Assembly (NCBI GenBank): GCA_036495095.1
Contig: DASXNK010000067.1
Location: forward strand, 1 to 64,000
Origin: Candidatus Dormiibacterota bacterium
GTDB taxonomy: Bacteria; Chloroflexota; Dormibacteria; Aeolococcales; Aeolococcaceae
Direction of reading: 5' to 3'
DNA length: 64,000 bases
The notes under the pieces are model-generated. The model ran no database searches. It was given only the letters and a program-made list of their open reading frames with translations, and was not told where the DNA came from. Position 1 is the first letter of the stretch; each line of letters begins with the position of its first letter. The position numbers and the translations under genes were made by a program. Shown piece after piece: positions 48,527 to 56,419 of this stretch.

Positions 48527-49978
48527 ATGCACGGATCGTCGCTCCGCCTCGCCGTCGACCTCATCCCCGAGGGCATCCTGCTGCTCGGCGCGCTGCTCCT
48601 CGGCTCCCTCGCGCTGCGCCGCGCGGCGCGGCCGCGGCCGGTGCGGCTGATCACCGTCGTGGCCCTGCTGGCCGCGGGGGCGATCCAGCTCACCTACCTT
48701 CGGGGCATGCCCGACGCCGGCTACCGCGCCTACTCCGACGGGCTGGTCGTCGACCGCTACACCACCTTCCTGGTGCCGGTGATGTGCTTCCTCGCGCTCC
48801 TCGCGGTGGCCACCTCGGGGCCGCTGCTGTCGCGCATCGCCACCCACGTCGCCGAGTACCACGCGCTGATCCTTCTCGCGGTCCTCGGCGGCTCCCTGCT
48901 GGTGGCGGCGCGCGAGATGGCGGCGCTCTGGGTGGCCCTGGAGCTGCTCTCGGTCTGCCTCGCGGTGCTGGTGGCGATGGTCAAGACCGACCGCCGCGGC
49001 AGCGAGGCGGCGGTCAAGCAGCTGGTGATCGGCGCCGCCGCCAGCGCCGTCCTCCTCTACGGCTTCGCGCTCCTCTACGGCGTCGGCGGGAGCACGGTGC
49101 TCGTCGACGTGGCCAGCGGCATCCGCCACGCCTCGCCGGCGGCGGCGCTGGGGATGGGGCTGGTGGTCTGCGCCCTGCTCACCAAGCTCGGCGCCGTCCC
49201 CTTCCATCAGTGGCTGCCCGACGGCCTCCGGGGAGCGCCCGCCCCGGTGGCCGCGCTCACCCTGGGGGTGGGCGGCACCGCGGTCGCGGGGTCGCTGGCG
49301 CGGGTGGTGACCGCCACCTTCGTCGACCTCACCTCGACCTGGACGGCGCTGGTGGCGCTGGTGGCGGCGGTCAGCCTCCTCTACGGCAACCTCGCCGCGC
49401 TCACCCAGGGCAGCCTGCGCCGGCTGATCGGCCTGCTGGCCGCGGGACAGACCGGGTTCCTGCTGCTCGGGCTGCTCGGCTCCGCCCCCGACCAGAAGGG
49501 GGTCGCCGCGCTGATCTTCGCGCTCGCCACCGGCGGCCTCACCGTCGCCGGGATGTTCGCCGTGCTCGCCGTGCTCGAGGGGGTCGTCGACGACGACCTG
49601 GGCAGCCTCCGCGGCCTCGGCCGTCGCAGCCCGCTGGCCGCCGCCATGCTCGCCCTCGGAGTGGTGTCGCTGGTCGGCGCGCCGCCGATGATCGGCTTCT
49701 TCGCCAAGCTCTTCCTGCTCGAGTCGGCGGTCCTCGCCGGCTACGCCTGGCTGGTGCTGATCGCCCTCGTGGCCTCGGTGATCGGCGCGGTCTCGGCGGC
49801 GCGGCTGCTGCGGCTGATGTTCGTGGACCAGCCCGCGGAGGGGGCCGCTCCGCTGCCCTCGGCCGGCGGGATGGTGCGTGCCGTCATCGGCCTCTGCGCG
49901 CTCGGCACGGTGCTCCTCGGGGCCGCCGCCCAGCCGCTCTTCAGCCTCGCCTCAGGTGGCGCCGGGTCGATCCACTGA
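48527..49978 (+). CDS. nuoN: NADH-quinone oxidoreductase subunit N-like
   Basis: A 483-residue antiporter-like subunit and the most canonical of the set. The E. coli E133 position is kept (WVALELLSVCLAV), as are K217 (LTKLGAVPFHQWLPD) and K395 (GFFAKLFLLESA). The K247 position is Thr in VGGTAVAGS. ATG 48527 is 3 nt after the nuoM stop. Its own stop overlaps a CTG codon that starts the acyltransferase frame. Confidence 0.93.
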   Translation: MHGSSLRLAVDLIPEGILLLGALLLGSLALRRAARPRPVRLITVVALLAAGAIQLTYLRGMPDAGYRAYSDGLVVDRYTTFLVPVMCFLALLAVATSGPLLSRIATHVAEYHALILLAVLGGSLLVAAREMAALWVALELLSVCLAVLVAMVKTDRRGSEAAVKQLVIGAAASAVLLYGFALLYGVGGSTVLVDVASGIRHASPAAALGMGLVVCALLTKLGAVPFHQWLPDGLRGAPAPVAALTLGVGGTAVAGSLARVVTATFVDLTSTWTALVALVAAVSLLYGNLAALTQGSLRRLIGLLAAGQTGFLLLGLLGSAPDQKGVAALIFALATGGLTVAGMFAVLAVLEGVVDDDLGSLRGLGRRSPLAAAMLALGVVSLVGAPPMIGFFAKLFLLESAVLAGYAWLVLIALVASVIGAVSAARLLRLMFVDQPAEGAAPLPSAGGMVRAVIGLCALGTVLLGAAAQPLFSLASGGAGSIH

Positions 49979-50841
49979 GCAGGGCTCTTCCCCATCCGCT
50001 GCTGCGCGGTGGCCTGCGGCTCACCACCTCGCTGGCGCGTGCGCTCGGTCCCGCCCGGTACGCCGTCGCCGACGCCGTCGGGCTCTGCGCCTGGGCCTCG
50101 GCGCGCGGACAGCGCCGGCAGGTCGCGGCCAACCACCGCCGCAACGACCCCGGCATCGACGAGCGCGAGGCCAGGCGCCGCGCCCGCCGGTCCTATCGCG
50201 AGTATGGACGCACCATCGCCGACTTTCTCTGGGCCCTCCAGCTCGACAGTGCGAGGGTGTCGCGCCACACCCGGATCGTGGGCGCCTCGAACGTCCTCTC
50301 GCTGCACGAGCAGGGTCGCGGAGGCATCCTCGTTCTCGGCCACTACGGCAGCTGGGACATGGCCGCCAACGTGGCGGTGGCCTACGGGGTCGGGCTGACC
50401 ACGGTGATGGCGCCGGTCGGCCCGCCGGCGATCACCGACCTGGTGCTCTGGGCCCGCGAGGGCAACCAGCTCGAGGTGTTCACCCCCGAGAGCGCCGCCC
50501 GCGGGCTGCTCCGGGCGCTGCGCCGCGGGCGCTTCCTCTGCCTGCTGTGCGACATCCCCGGCGGCGGGCCCACGGTGGTGGTCGACTACTGCGGCGGCCC
50601 GGTGGAATTCACCGCCGCCCCCGCCCGGCTGGCCCGGGTGTCCGGGGCTCCGCTCCTGCCCGCCGTCTGCCGGAGGGCGGAGGGGGGATACGAGCTCGAG
50701 ATCCACCCCCCGATGGCGGTGGGGCGAGGGGATGACGACGCCGAGGTGATGCAGCGGGTGGCGTCCACGCTCGAGGTCGCGGTGCGCCGCCATCCCGAGC
50801 AGTGGTACCCGTTCGGCGAGGTCTACGCTGATCCGGCGTGA
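49975..50841 (+). CDS. LpxL/PatA-type lysophospholipid acyltransferase (CTG start)
   Basis: A 288-residue acyltransferase of the LpxL/HtrB/PatA family. The catalytic HX4D is His123-Asp128 (HYGSWD), followed by LLCDIPGGGPTVVVDYCGG and an APARLARVSGAPLLP strand. Conserved N-terminal helices start right at the frame's beginning. No ATG, GTG or TTG exists in frame before GTG 50257, which lies 94 codons in and would delete them. The frame opens with CTG at 49975, in a CTGA overlap with the nuoN stop, matching the GTGA/ATGA junctions elsewhere. It acylates a lipid or glycolipid at the membrane; the substrate is not known. Confidence 0.85.
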   Translation: MSRALPHPLLRGGLRLTTSLARALGPARYAVADAVGLCAWASARGQRRQVAANHRRNDPGIDEREARRRARRSYREYGRTIADFLWALQLDSARVSRHTRIVGASNVLSLHEQGRGGILVLGHYGSWDMAANVAVAYGVGLTTVMAPVGPPAITDLVLWAREGNQLEVFTPESAARGLLRALRRGRFLCLLCDIPGGGPTVVVDYCGGPVEFTAAPARLARVSGAPLLPAVCRRAEGGYELEIHPPMAVGRGDDDAEVMQRVASTLEVAVRRHPEQWYPFGEVYADPA

Positions 50842-50902
50842 GCGCCGGCCCGGGCCGGCGGCACCGTTTGGCGCGTCCGGACCTGCCCATGGGACGCTGG
50901 AG

Positions 50903-50908
50903 TATCCT
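50903..50908 (+). promoter_or_regulatory. -10-like element before the leader ORF
   Basis: TATCCT lies 9 nt before ATG 50918 of a 20-codon ORF and 68 nt before the glycosyltransferase GTG. Confidence 0.45.
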
Positions 50909-50917
50909 CGTCGGGGG

Positions 50918-50980
50918 ATGGTCGTCGCCCTCTCGTCCCCGACTCACGGCGCCGCATCGCGTCCGGACCGCGCCGGGTGA
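50918..50980 (+). CDS. Possible 20-codon leader ORF coupled to the glycosyltransferase
   Basis: ATG 50918 opens a 20-codon frame (MVVALSSPTHGAASRPDRAG) whose TGA at 50978-50980 overlaps the glycosyltransferase GTG as GTGA, the same junction used by real gene pairs here. TATCCT lies 9 nt upstream. There is no stronger ribosome site for the glycosyltransferase, so translation of this ORF may feed ribosomes to it. It may equally be chance; no family is recognised. Confidence 0.4.
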   Translation: MVVALSSPTHGAASRPDRAG

Positions 50981-52110
50981 GCGCCGCGGGGCTGCGGGTG
51001 GCGTGGTTCGGGCACGCCGAGGGGCGCCGCGCCGACGGTCTGTCGACGTACAGCCGCGAGCAGGTCGGGGCGCTCGCCGCCCGCGGGCTCGAGGTCCGCT
51101 TCATCTCCCACGACGTCGACGGCGACGTGGTCCCGGCCCCGTCGGTGCGGCTCCGCGCGGTGCGGGTGAAGACCCTCACGGTGTCGCTCCCCGGGTCGCG
51201 GGAGCGGATCGAAAGGGTGCTCGCGGAGCTGCGCCCCGACATCGTCCACTGCTCCTGGAGCTTCTCCCACCTCGACGGCGAGATCGCCCGGATGGCGCGG
51301 GCCGCCGGGGCGGCCACCGTGGCCACCTTCCACCTGCCCTACGCCGAGCCCCGGAGCGCCCGGGGGCGGGTGCTCCGCGGCCTCTACCGCTGGCACGTGC
51401 GCAACCTCTCCGCCTACGACCACTGCGTCGCCCTCAGCGAGGACCAGCGCCAGCTCATCACCACCGCCGGCTACCCCGCCGACCGGGTCACGGTCGTCCA
51501 CAACGCCGTCGACACCGCAGCGATCAGCCCCGGCGAGTCCGACCTCAGGCGGCGGCTCGGCGCCGCGTTCGTGGTCGCCTACATGGGCCGCCTCGATCCC
51601 GAGAAGCGCATCCCCGCGCTGGTCCGCAGCTTCCTCGACCTCGGCTGGCCCGACGACCACGTGCTGGTGATCGCCGGTGGCGGCGTCCACCTCCGGCGGC
51701 TGCGCCGGCTGGTCGGCGACCGTCCCAACGTGCGCATCCTCGGGGTGGTCACCGACCCGGCGCTGCGCCTCGAGCTGCTCCGCGCCGCCGACGTCTACGT
51801 GCTCCCGTCGACCGCCGAGGGGCTGGCCCTGAGCATGCTCGAGGCGATGGCGGCGGGCTGCGCGGTGGTCGCCACCGAGGCGGGGGAGGACGGTCCCGCC
51901 CTCGGCGACGCCGGCATCCGCCTCCCGGTGACCCCGCTCGAGCCCCATCTCGGCAACGCGCTGTGCCGGCTGCGCGACGATCCCGGGCTGCGCGCCGAGC
52001 TGGGGGCCCGGGCTCGCGCCCGGGTGCTGGACCACTACGCGCTCAGCACCGGTGTCGACCGGCTCGTCGACCTCTACACCCGGCTGCGCGCCGCCCGGGC
52101 GGCAGCGTGA
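50977..52110 (+). CDS. Glycosyltransferase family 4 (GT-B)
   Basis: A 377-residue retaining-type glycosyltransferase. The N-terminal Rossmann domain includes DGLSTYSREQ and VATFHLPYAEP; the C-terminal domain has YMGRLDPEKR near 190, VHNAVDTAAISP, and the nucleotide-sugar site with the EX7E pair STAEGLALSMLEAMAAG. Members glycosylate lipids, including diacylglycerol and phosphatidylinositol mannosides. GTG 50977 overlaps a 20-codon upstream ORF; the downstream degV overlaps by GTGA. It follows an acyltransferase gene as pimA follows patA in mycobacteria; the parallel is suggestive only. Confidence 0.9.
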   Translation: MSAAGLRVAWFGHAEGRRADGLSTYSREQVGALAARGLEVRFISHDVDGDVVPAPSVRLRAVRVKTLTVSLPGSRERIERVLAELRPDIVHCSWSFSHLDGEIARMARAAGAATVATFHLPYAEPRSARGRVLRGLYRWHVRNLSAYDHCVALSEDQRQLITTAGYPADRVTVVHNAVDTAAISPGESDLRRRLGAAFVVAYMGRLDPEKRIPALVRSFLDLGWPDDHVLVIAGGGVHLRRLRRLVGDRPNVRILGVVTDPALRLELLRAADVYVLPSTAEGLALSMLEAMAAGCAVVATEAGEDGPALGDAGIRLPVTPLEPHLGNALCRLRDDPGLRAELGARARARVLDHYALSTGVDRLVDLYTRLRAARAAA

Positions 52111-52991
52111 CATCCCCGCGCCGCCGCTGCGCCCTGGTGGTGGACAGCGGCGCGGTGATCCCGGCGATGCCGGCCCAGGGGGTCCACGTGGTGCCGCTGC
52201 GCATCGTCTTCGGCGATCGGGCCTTCCACGACGGCGTCGACATGACCTCCGAGGAGTTCTACGCCCGCCTCGCCGGGGGCGAGACCCCGACCACCTCGAC
52301 GCCCAGCCCCGGTGAGTACCTCGAGGCCTTCCGGGCGGCGGAGGCCGACCACGTCGTCTGCCTGACCATCCCGGCCTCGCTGAGCGCGATGCACGACTCG
52401 GCCAGCCTCGCCGCCCGCCTGCTCGCCGACGAGCAGAGGGGCTGCAGCGTCGAGGTCATCGACACCGGCAACGCCGCCGCCGGTCACGGGCTGGTGGCCC
52501 GGGCGGCGGCCCTCCTCTGCGCCGCCGGGGCGTCCTCGGAGGCGGTGCGCGAGCGGGTGCTCCAGGCGGGGCGGGAGGTGCGGATGTACGGCACCCTCAG
52601 CACCCTCCAGCATCTCGCCCGCAGCGGCCGGGTCCCGTCGATCGCGGCGGGGATCTCCGACCTCATCGGGGTGCGGCCGATCTTCGAGCTCCGTGACGGC
52701 CAGGCACGCCGTGCCGCCCTGGTCCGGGGCCAGCGGATGATGCTGCGCACCTTCCAGCGGCTCGCCCTCGAGCAGCACGGCGAGAGCACCGCGCCGGTGT
52801 GGCTGCTCGTGGTCCACGCCGCCGCCGCCGAGGCGGCCGCCCTGCTCCGCGACGCCCTCCACCAGGTGCTGCCGGTGGGCCGCAGCGAGGTGGCGTCGCT
52901 CACCCCGGTGATGGGCGCCTACACCGGGCCGGGGATGACCGGGTTCGCGGCGATGCCGTTGCGGGGCCTCGAGGCCGAGGGCGTCCCCTGA
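52107..52991 (+). CDS. DegV-family fatty-acid-binding protein
   Basis: A 294-residue DegV protein. It begins with ALVVDSGAVIPA, has VVPLRIVFGDRAFHDGVD and the ligand-binding TSTPSPGEYLEAF, with LTIPASLSAMHDSA in the fold core and HTGPG-like TPVMGAYTGPGMTGFAA at the end. DegV proteins (FakB family) bind fatty acids for phosphorylation by FakA; no fakA is adjacent. GTG 52107 overlaps the glycosyltransferase stop and its stop overlaps the plsY ATG. Confidence 0.92.
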   Translation: MTSPRRRCALVVDSGAVIPAMPAQGVHVVPLRIVFGDRAFHDGVDMTSEEFYARLAGGETPTTSTPSPGEYLEAFRAAEADHVVCLTIPASLSAMHDSASLAARLLADEQRGCSVEVIDTGNAAAGHGLVARAAALLCAAGASSEAVRERVLQAGREVRMYGTLSTLQHLARSGRVPSIAAGISDLIGVRPIFELRDGQARRAALVRGQRMMLRTFQRLALEQHGESTAPVWLLVVHAAAAEAAALLRDALHQVLPVGRSEVASLTPVMGAYTGPGMTGFAAMPLRGLEAEGVP

Positions 52992-53659
52992 TGCATGCGC
53001 CGGTGACGACCTGGACGGTGGCGGCGATGGGGTTGCTCGCCTACCTGGTCGGGGGCATCCCCGTCGGTCTGCTGCTGGTGCGGATCACCCGTCCCGGGGT
53101 GGACGTCCGCACCCTCGGCAGCGGGAACATCGGCACCTCCAACATCTACCGCAACGTCGACGCGGGGCTGGCGATCGCGGTGGGGCCGCTGCAGTTCCTC
53201 CAGGGGCTGCTGCCGGTGTGGCTCGCCACCCGCGCCGGCTTTCCCCTCGCGGTGGTCGGCCTCACCGCGGTGTGCTCGGTGATCGGCAACGGCTGGCCGG
53301 TCTACGCCCACTTCCACGGGGGTCGGGGCATCGCCGTCGCCACCGGCGCGGTGGCGGCGATGAGCCTCGCCGGGCTGGCCGCGCTGCTCGCCTGCTTCGC
53401 CCTCGGCGCGCTCAGCCGCCAGATCGCCGTCGGGGTGCTCGCCGGGTTCCTGCTGCTCCCGCCGGTGGGGGCGCTGCTGGCGGGCCGGGCGCAGGCGACC
53501 GCCTTCGCCGCGCTGCTGGTGCTGGTGCTGCTCCGGCGCCTCGAGGGGGCGCTCACCGACGCCCGCCGCGAGGGCGACCCCTGGCGGATGCTGGCGCTGC
53601 GGCTCACTCGCGACCAGCGCCCGGGGCGGCCGCTGGTGGGCCGGAGGACGGACGGGTAG
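52991..53659 (+). CDS. plsY: Glycerol-3-phosphate acyltransferase PlsY (copy 1)
   Basis: PlsY transfers acyl groups from acyl phosphate to glycerol 3-phosphate, the first step of phospholipid synthesis. The 222-residue protein has several membrane helices and conserved motifs GGIPVGLLLVR, LGSGNIGTSNIYR (motif 1), and a glycine-rich FHGGRGIAVATG (motif 2). A longer basic C-terminal tail is present. ATG 52991 overlaps degV (TGATG). With DegV it may draw on exogenous fatty acids. A second plsY lies at 60037. Confidence 0.9.
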   Translation: MHAPVTTWTVAAMGLLAYLVGGIPVGLLLVRITRPGVDVRTLGSGNIGTSNIYRNVDAGLAIAVGPLQFLQGLLPVWLATRAGFPLAVVGLTAVCSVIGNGWPVYAHFHGGRGIAVATGAVAAMSLAGLAALLACFALGALSRQIAVGVLAGFLLLPPVGALLAGRAQATAFAALLVLVLLRRLEGALTDARREGDPWRMLALRLTRDQRPGRPLVGRRTDG

Positions 53660-53712
53660 CCGCCCGGCCCCGGCCGCCGCGGTGGCGCCGGCCGCAGTCG
53701 CTGATCCCGGCG

Positions 53713-54645
53713 GTGCTCGGCGTGGCGGCGATCGTCACCCTGATCGTGGCCCTCAACCCGGCCCAGCTGGCGCGGTCGGTGGCCGGGTTCCGGCTCTGGT
53801 CGATCCCCGGGATCATCGGCCTGTCGATGCTCTACTACCTGCTCCAGGGGCTGCGCTGGCAGCCGCTGCTGCGGGCGGTCGGGGTGCGGCTTCCCCTCGG
53901 CCGGACCCTGCTGCTCAACCTGGCGGGCCAGTCGACCGGCCTGCTCCCCCTCGGCGAGCTCACCCGGGCGGTGCTGGTGAGCGAGGCGACCGGGGGCGAG
54001 TTCGGGGCGGTGGTCGCGACCATCACCGTGCAGGAGCTGGTCTACACCCTGATCATCGTCGCCGCGGCGGTGCCCGGCGCGCTCGGCCATCGCGCCGCCG
54101 CCGGGGGCATCATCGCCGCCCTGGTGGGGACGGTCGTGGTGCTCCTCATCCTCACCAACCGCGCCCTCTTCCGGAGGGTGATCGGCCTGGTCCGCCGCAT
54201 CCCCGTGGTGCGCGGGATCGTCCCCCAGGCCGAGGAGCTGCAGCGCGACACCGTGGTGCTGCTGCGGCGCTGGGACACCTGGGTGTGGTCGCTGCTCAGC
54301 CTCGCCGGCGCGATCGTGGCGATCACCCTCTTCTGGCTGGTGGTCGACAGCCTCCGGCCGGGGTTCCTCAGCTGGCAGGACGCCGCCTTCGTCTACGCGG
54401 TCTCCCACATCGTCGGGGCGATCACCCTGAGCCCGGGCGGGCTCGGCGGGTTCGAGGCGAGCGTCGCCGGCCTGCTCATCGCCGTGGGCGCCGACCCGGG
54501 CACCGCCGCGGCGGCCGCACTGGTGCAGCGCGCCGCCGACAAGGGGCTGGCGACGCTCGCCGGGCTGATCGCCTTCGTCTTCGCCCGGCGCCGCTACTCG
54601 TTCGGGGGTCGCGACCTGTTCCGCCACCCGGCGGCGTCGGGGTAG
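53713..54645 (+). CDS. Lysylphosphatidylglycerol-synthase-type transmembrane protein (flippase-like, copy 1)
   Basis: A membrane protein of about 310 residues with eight or so helices in the UPF0104 family, related to the flippase part of MprF. Family-typical blocks are YYLLQGLRWQPLLRAVG, GQSTGLLPLGELTRAVLV and HIVGAITLSPGGLGGFEAS. GTG 53713 is the first normal start in frame after the plsY stop, but the helix before it (RRPQSLIPAVLGV) also looks genuine, so the true start may be upstream. The C-terminus overlaps the convergent paralogue by 52 nt. Confidence 0.8.
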   Translation: MLGVAAIVTLIVALNPAQLARSVAGFRLWSIPGIIGLSMLYYLLQGLRWQPLLRAVGVRLPLGRTLLLNLAGQSTGLLPLGELTRAVLVSEATGGEFGAVVATITVQELVYTLIIVAAAVPGALGHRAAAGGIIAALVGTVVVLLILTNRALFRRVIGLVRRIPVVRGIVPQAEELQRDTVVLLRRWDTWVWSLLSLAGAIVAITLFWLVVDSLRPGFLSWQDAAFVYAVSHIVGAITLSPGGLGGFEASVAGLLIAVGADPGTAAAAALVQRAADKGLATLAGLIAFVFARRRYSFGGRDLFRHPAASG

Positions 54646-55652
54646 GCCGGGACCGGCACCAGGTCGAGCCGCCCCATCAGCCGCGCCGGCCGGGCCGGCA
54701 GGCGGTGCTCGAGCAGGAGGACGAGGCCGCCGAGGACGGCGAAGGGGATCATCTGCAGGTCGACGAACAGGCTGAGCGCGGCCGCCATCGCCGGGCTCAC
54801 ATGGGCGTGGACCAGGAGCGCGAAGACCATCCCCTCGCGCACCCCGAGGCCGTTGGCGGAGATCGGCACGAAGGTGGCGAGCAGCGAGATCGGCAGGGCG
54901 ACGGCGAACACCGACCAGGCCACGTCGCGCCCCAGCGCGATGGCGAAGGCCTCCATCGAGAAGAGGTTCAGCCCCCAGCCGACGGCGCCGGCCGCGATGC
55001 TCTGGGCGAGCACCCGGGGGCGGTTGCGATAGCTCGCGAAGGTGCGGGTGAAGGGGCCGAGGAAGCGGCCCACGGCGTGGGCGACCCGCCGGTTCTCGGG
55101 GATCCGGCAGCGGACGTGCTCGGCGAGCAGGGCCAGCACCCAGGCCACCAGCATGAAGGCGGCGAAGGCGATGAAGCCGGCGAACACCGGCACGTGGAGG
55201 AGATCGCGGAGGAGCACCGCCGCGGCGAGCGCCCAGAGCGACATCCCCAGGGTCCCGGCCATCCGGCCGCCGATCAGCGAGGCGACCATCGGCCCGTGGC
55301 CGGTGATCCGGCCGATGCGCAGCGCCCGCATCGCGTCGCCGCCCACCCCGGCGGGCAGCACCTGGCTCACGAACAGGCCCTTGAGGTACCAGGAGCCGAG
55401 GAACGGCCAGTCGAGCCCGTGGCCGGTGCCGCGCAGCAGCACCCCCCACTCGAGCACGCTCGAGATCACCGACATGGCGGCGAGGGCCACCGCGAGCAGC
55501 GTCCACCAGGGCGAGACGTGGCTCATCAGCCGGCCGGCGGCGCCGAGGTCGACGGCGTGGAGGAAGAGCAGGGCGCCCACCCCGGTGCCGGCGAGGCGCA
55601 CCCACGGAGAGCCGAGGAGACGGGGGCAGGCGCGACCCAGACGCCGGAGCAT
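54594..55652 (-). CDS. Lysylphosphatidylglycerol-synthase-type transmembrane protein (flippase-like, copy 2)
   Basis: A 352-residue membrane protein of the same family as its convergent neighbour. It has about eight helices, with FLGSWYLKGLFVSQVLPAGVG (near 87) and a later VPISANGLGVREGMVFALL block. The C-terminus is a basic Pro-rich tail. ATG 55652 is taken as the start. The pair of convergent genes shares 52 nt at their 3' ends. A role in moving a lipid or glycolipid across the membrane is inferred from the family and from the lipid genes around it. Confidence 0.82.
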   Translation of the reverse strand: MLRRLGRACPRLLGSPWVRLAGTGVGALLFLHAVDLGAAGRLMSHVSPWWTLLAVALAAMSVISSVLEWGVLLRGTGHGLDWPFLGSWYLKGLFVSQVLPAGVGGDAMRALRIGRITGHGPMVASLIGGRMAGTLGMSLWALAAAVLLRDLLHVPVFAGFIAFAAFMLVAWVLALLAEHVRCRIPENRRVAHAVGRFLGPFTRTFASYRNRPRVLAQSIAAGAVGWGLNLFSMEAFAIALGRDVAWSVFAVALPISLLATFVPISANGLGVREGMVFALLVHAHVSPAMAAALSLFVDLQMIPFAVLGGLVLLLEHRLPARPARLMGRLDLVPVPAYPDAAGWRNRSRPPNE

Positions 55653-55746
55653 GGCGGCACAGCCTACTCGGGCCCGGCCGGCGCCGTGGGCGCGCGTTGC
55701 AGGTCCGTGCCGTGTCCGGCGCCGGGGATGGCGGCGGTGGCACCCG

Positions 55747-55752
55747 TATGAT
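55747..55752 (+). promoter_or_regulatory. -10 element for the DUF1802 gene (leaderless)
   Basis: TATGAT is followed by 7 nt and GTG 55760. An ATG at 55748 lies inside the hexamer and is a less likely start. Confidence 0.5.
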
Positions 55753-55759
55753 CCATCTC

Positions 55760-56419
55760 GTGACGCCCCCGCCCCGGCTCGCCCTCGCGCTGAAGGAGTG
55801 GGACGTGGTGGTGGCGGCGCTCGAGCAGGGGCGCCAGGCGCTGCTGGTGCGCCGCGGCGGCCTCGACGACCCCGGTCACCGCTTCGACGCGCCCCGCTCC
55901 GGGCCCTTCTGGCTCTATCCGACCCTGTTCCACGAGCGCGGGGTCTTCCTCAAGCCGGAGTACCGCGAGCTGCTCGTCCCCGGGATGCACCGGGCGCCCC
56001 GCCCGGTGGCGGTCGCCGCCGGCCGCCCCGAGGGGCACGCCCGGCCGGTCCGCCCGGGGATGGTCTCGCTCCGGGCCCTCGCCGAGGTGGTGGAGGTCGT
56101 CGAGGCGCCCTCGCTGGAGCGGCTGCACGCCCTCGAGGAGCGCACCGTGTGGACCGCCCGCTACCTCACCCTCCGCTTCCGCCAGCGGCAGCTGTCCGAG
56201 GCCGCCTCGATGCGGCCGGTGGTGGCGGTGCTGCGGATCAGCGTCCTTCCCGCCGCGGTCGAGGTGCCCGACCTGCCCGAGTACGGCGGCTGCCGCTCCT
56301 GGGTCGAGCTCCGCGATCCCCCCGAGGCCTCGACCGCGGTGCCGGTGTGGGACGACCGGAGGCTGGAGGAGGAGGTGCGCGCGGTGCGCCGCATCCTCGC
56401 CGCGGAGCCGCCGGGATGA
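55760..56419 (+). CDS. DUF1802 family protein
   Basis: A 219-residue cytoplasmic protein of the DUF1802 family. The N-terminus LALKEWDVVVAALEQGRQALLVRRGGL and the later FWLYPTLFHERGVFLKPEY block are characteristic. The C-terminal half is mixed alpha/beta with no catalytic motif that I know. GTG 55760 fits a leaderless start; ATG 55748 would add four residues. Its stop overlaps the ABC ATPase ATG, linking it to the exporter operon. Function unknown. Confidence 0.85.
   Translation: MTPPPRLALALKEWDVVVAALEQGRQALLVRRGGLDDPGHRFDAPRSGPFWLYPTLFHERGVFLKPEYRELLVPGMHRAPRPVAVAAGRPEGHARPVRPGMVSLRALAEVVEVVEAPSLERLHALEERTVWTARYLTLRFRQRQLSEAASMRPVVAVLRISVLPAAVEVPDLPEYGGCRSWVELRDPPEASTAVPVWDDRRLEEEVRAVRRILAAEPPG

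Noticed and set aside
46835-49207. 790-codon minus-strand open frame opposite nuoM-nuoN
   Set aside because: Same low-complexity His/Glu/Gly composition with no motif; antisense to real genes.
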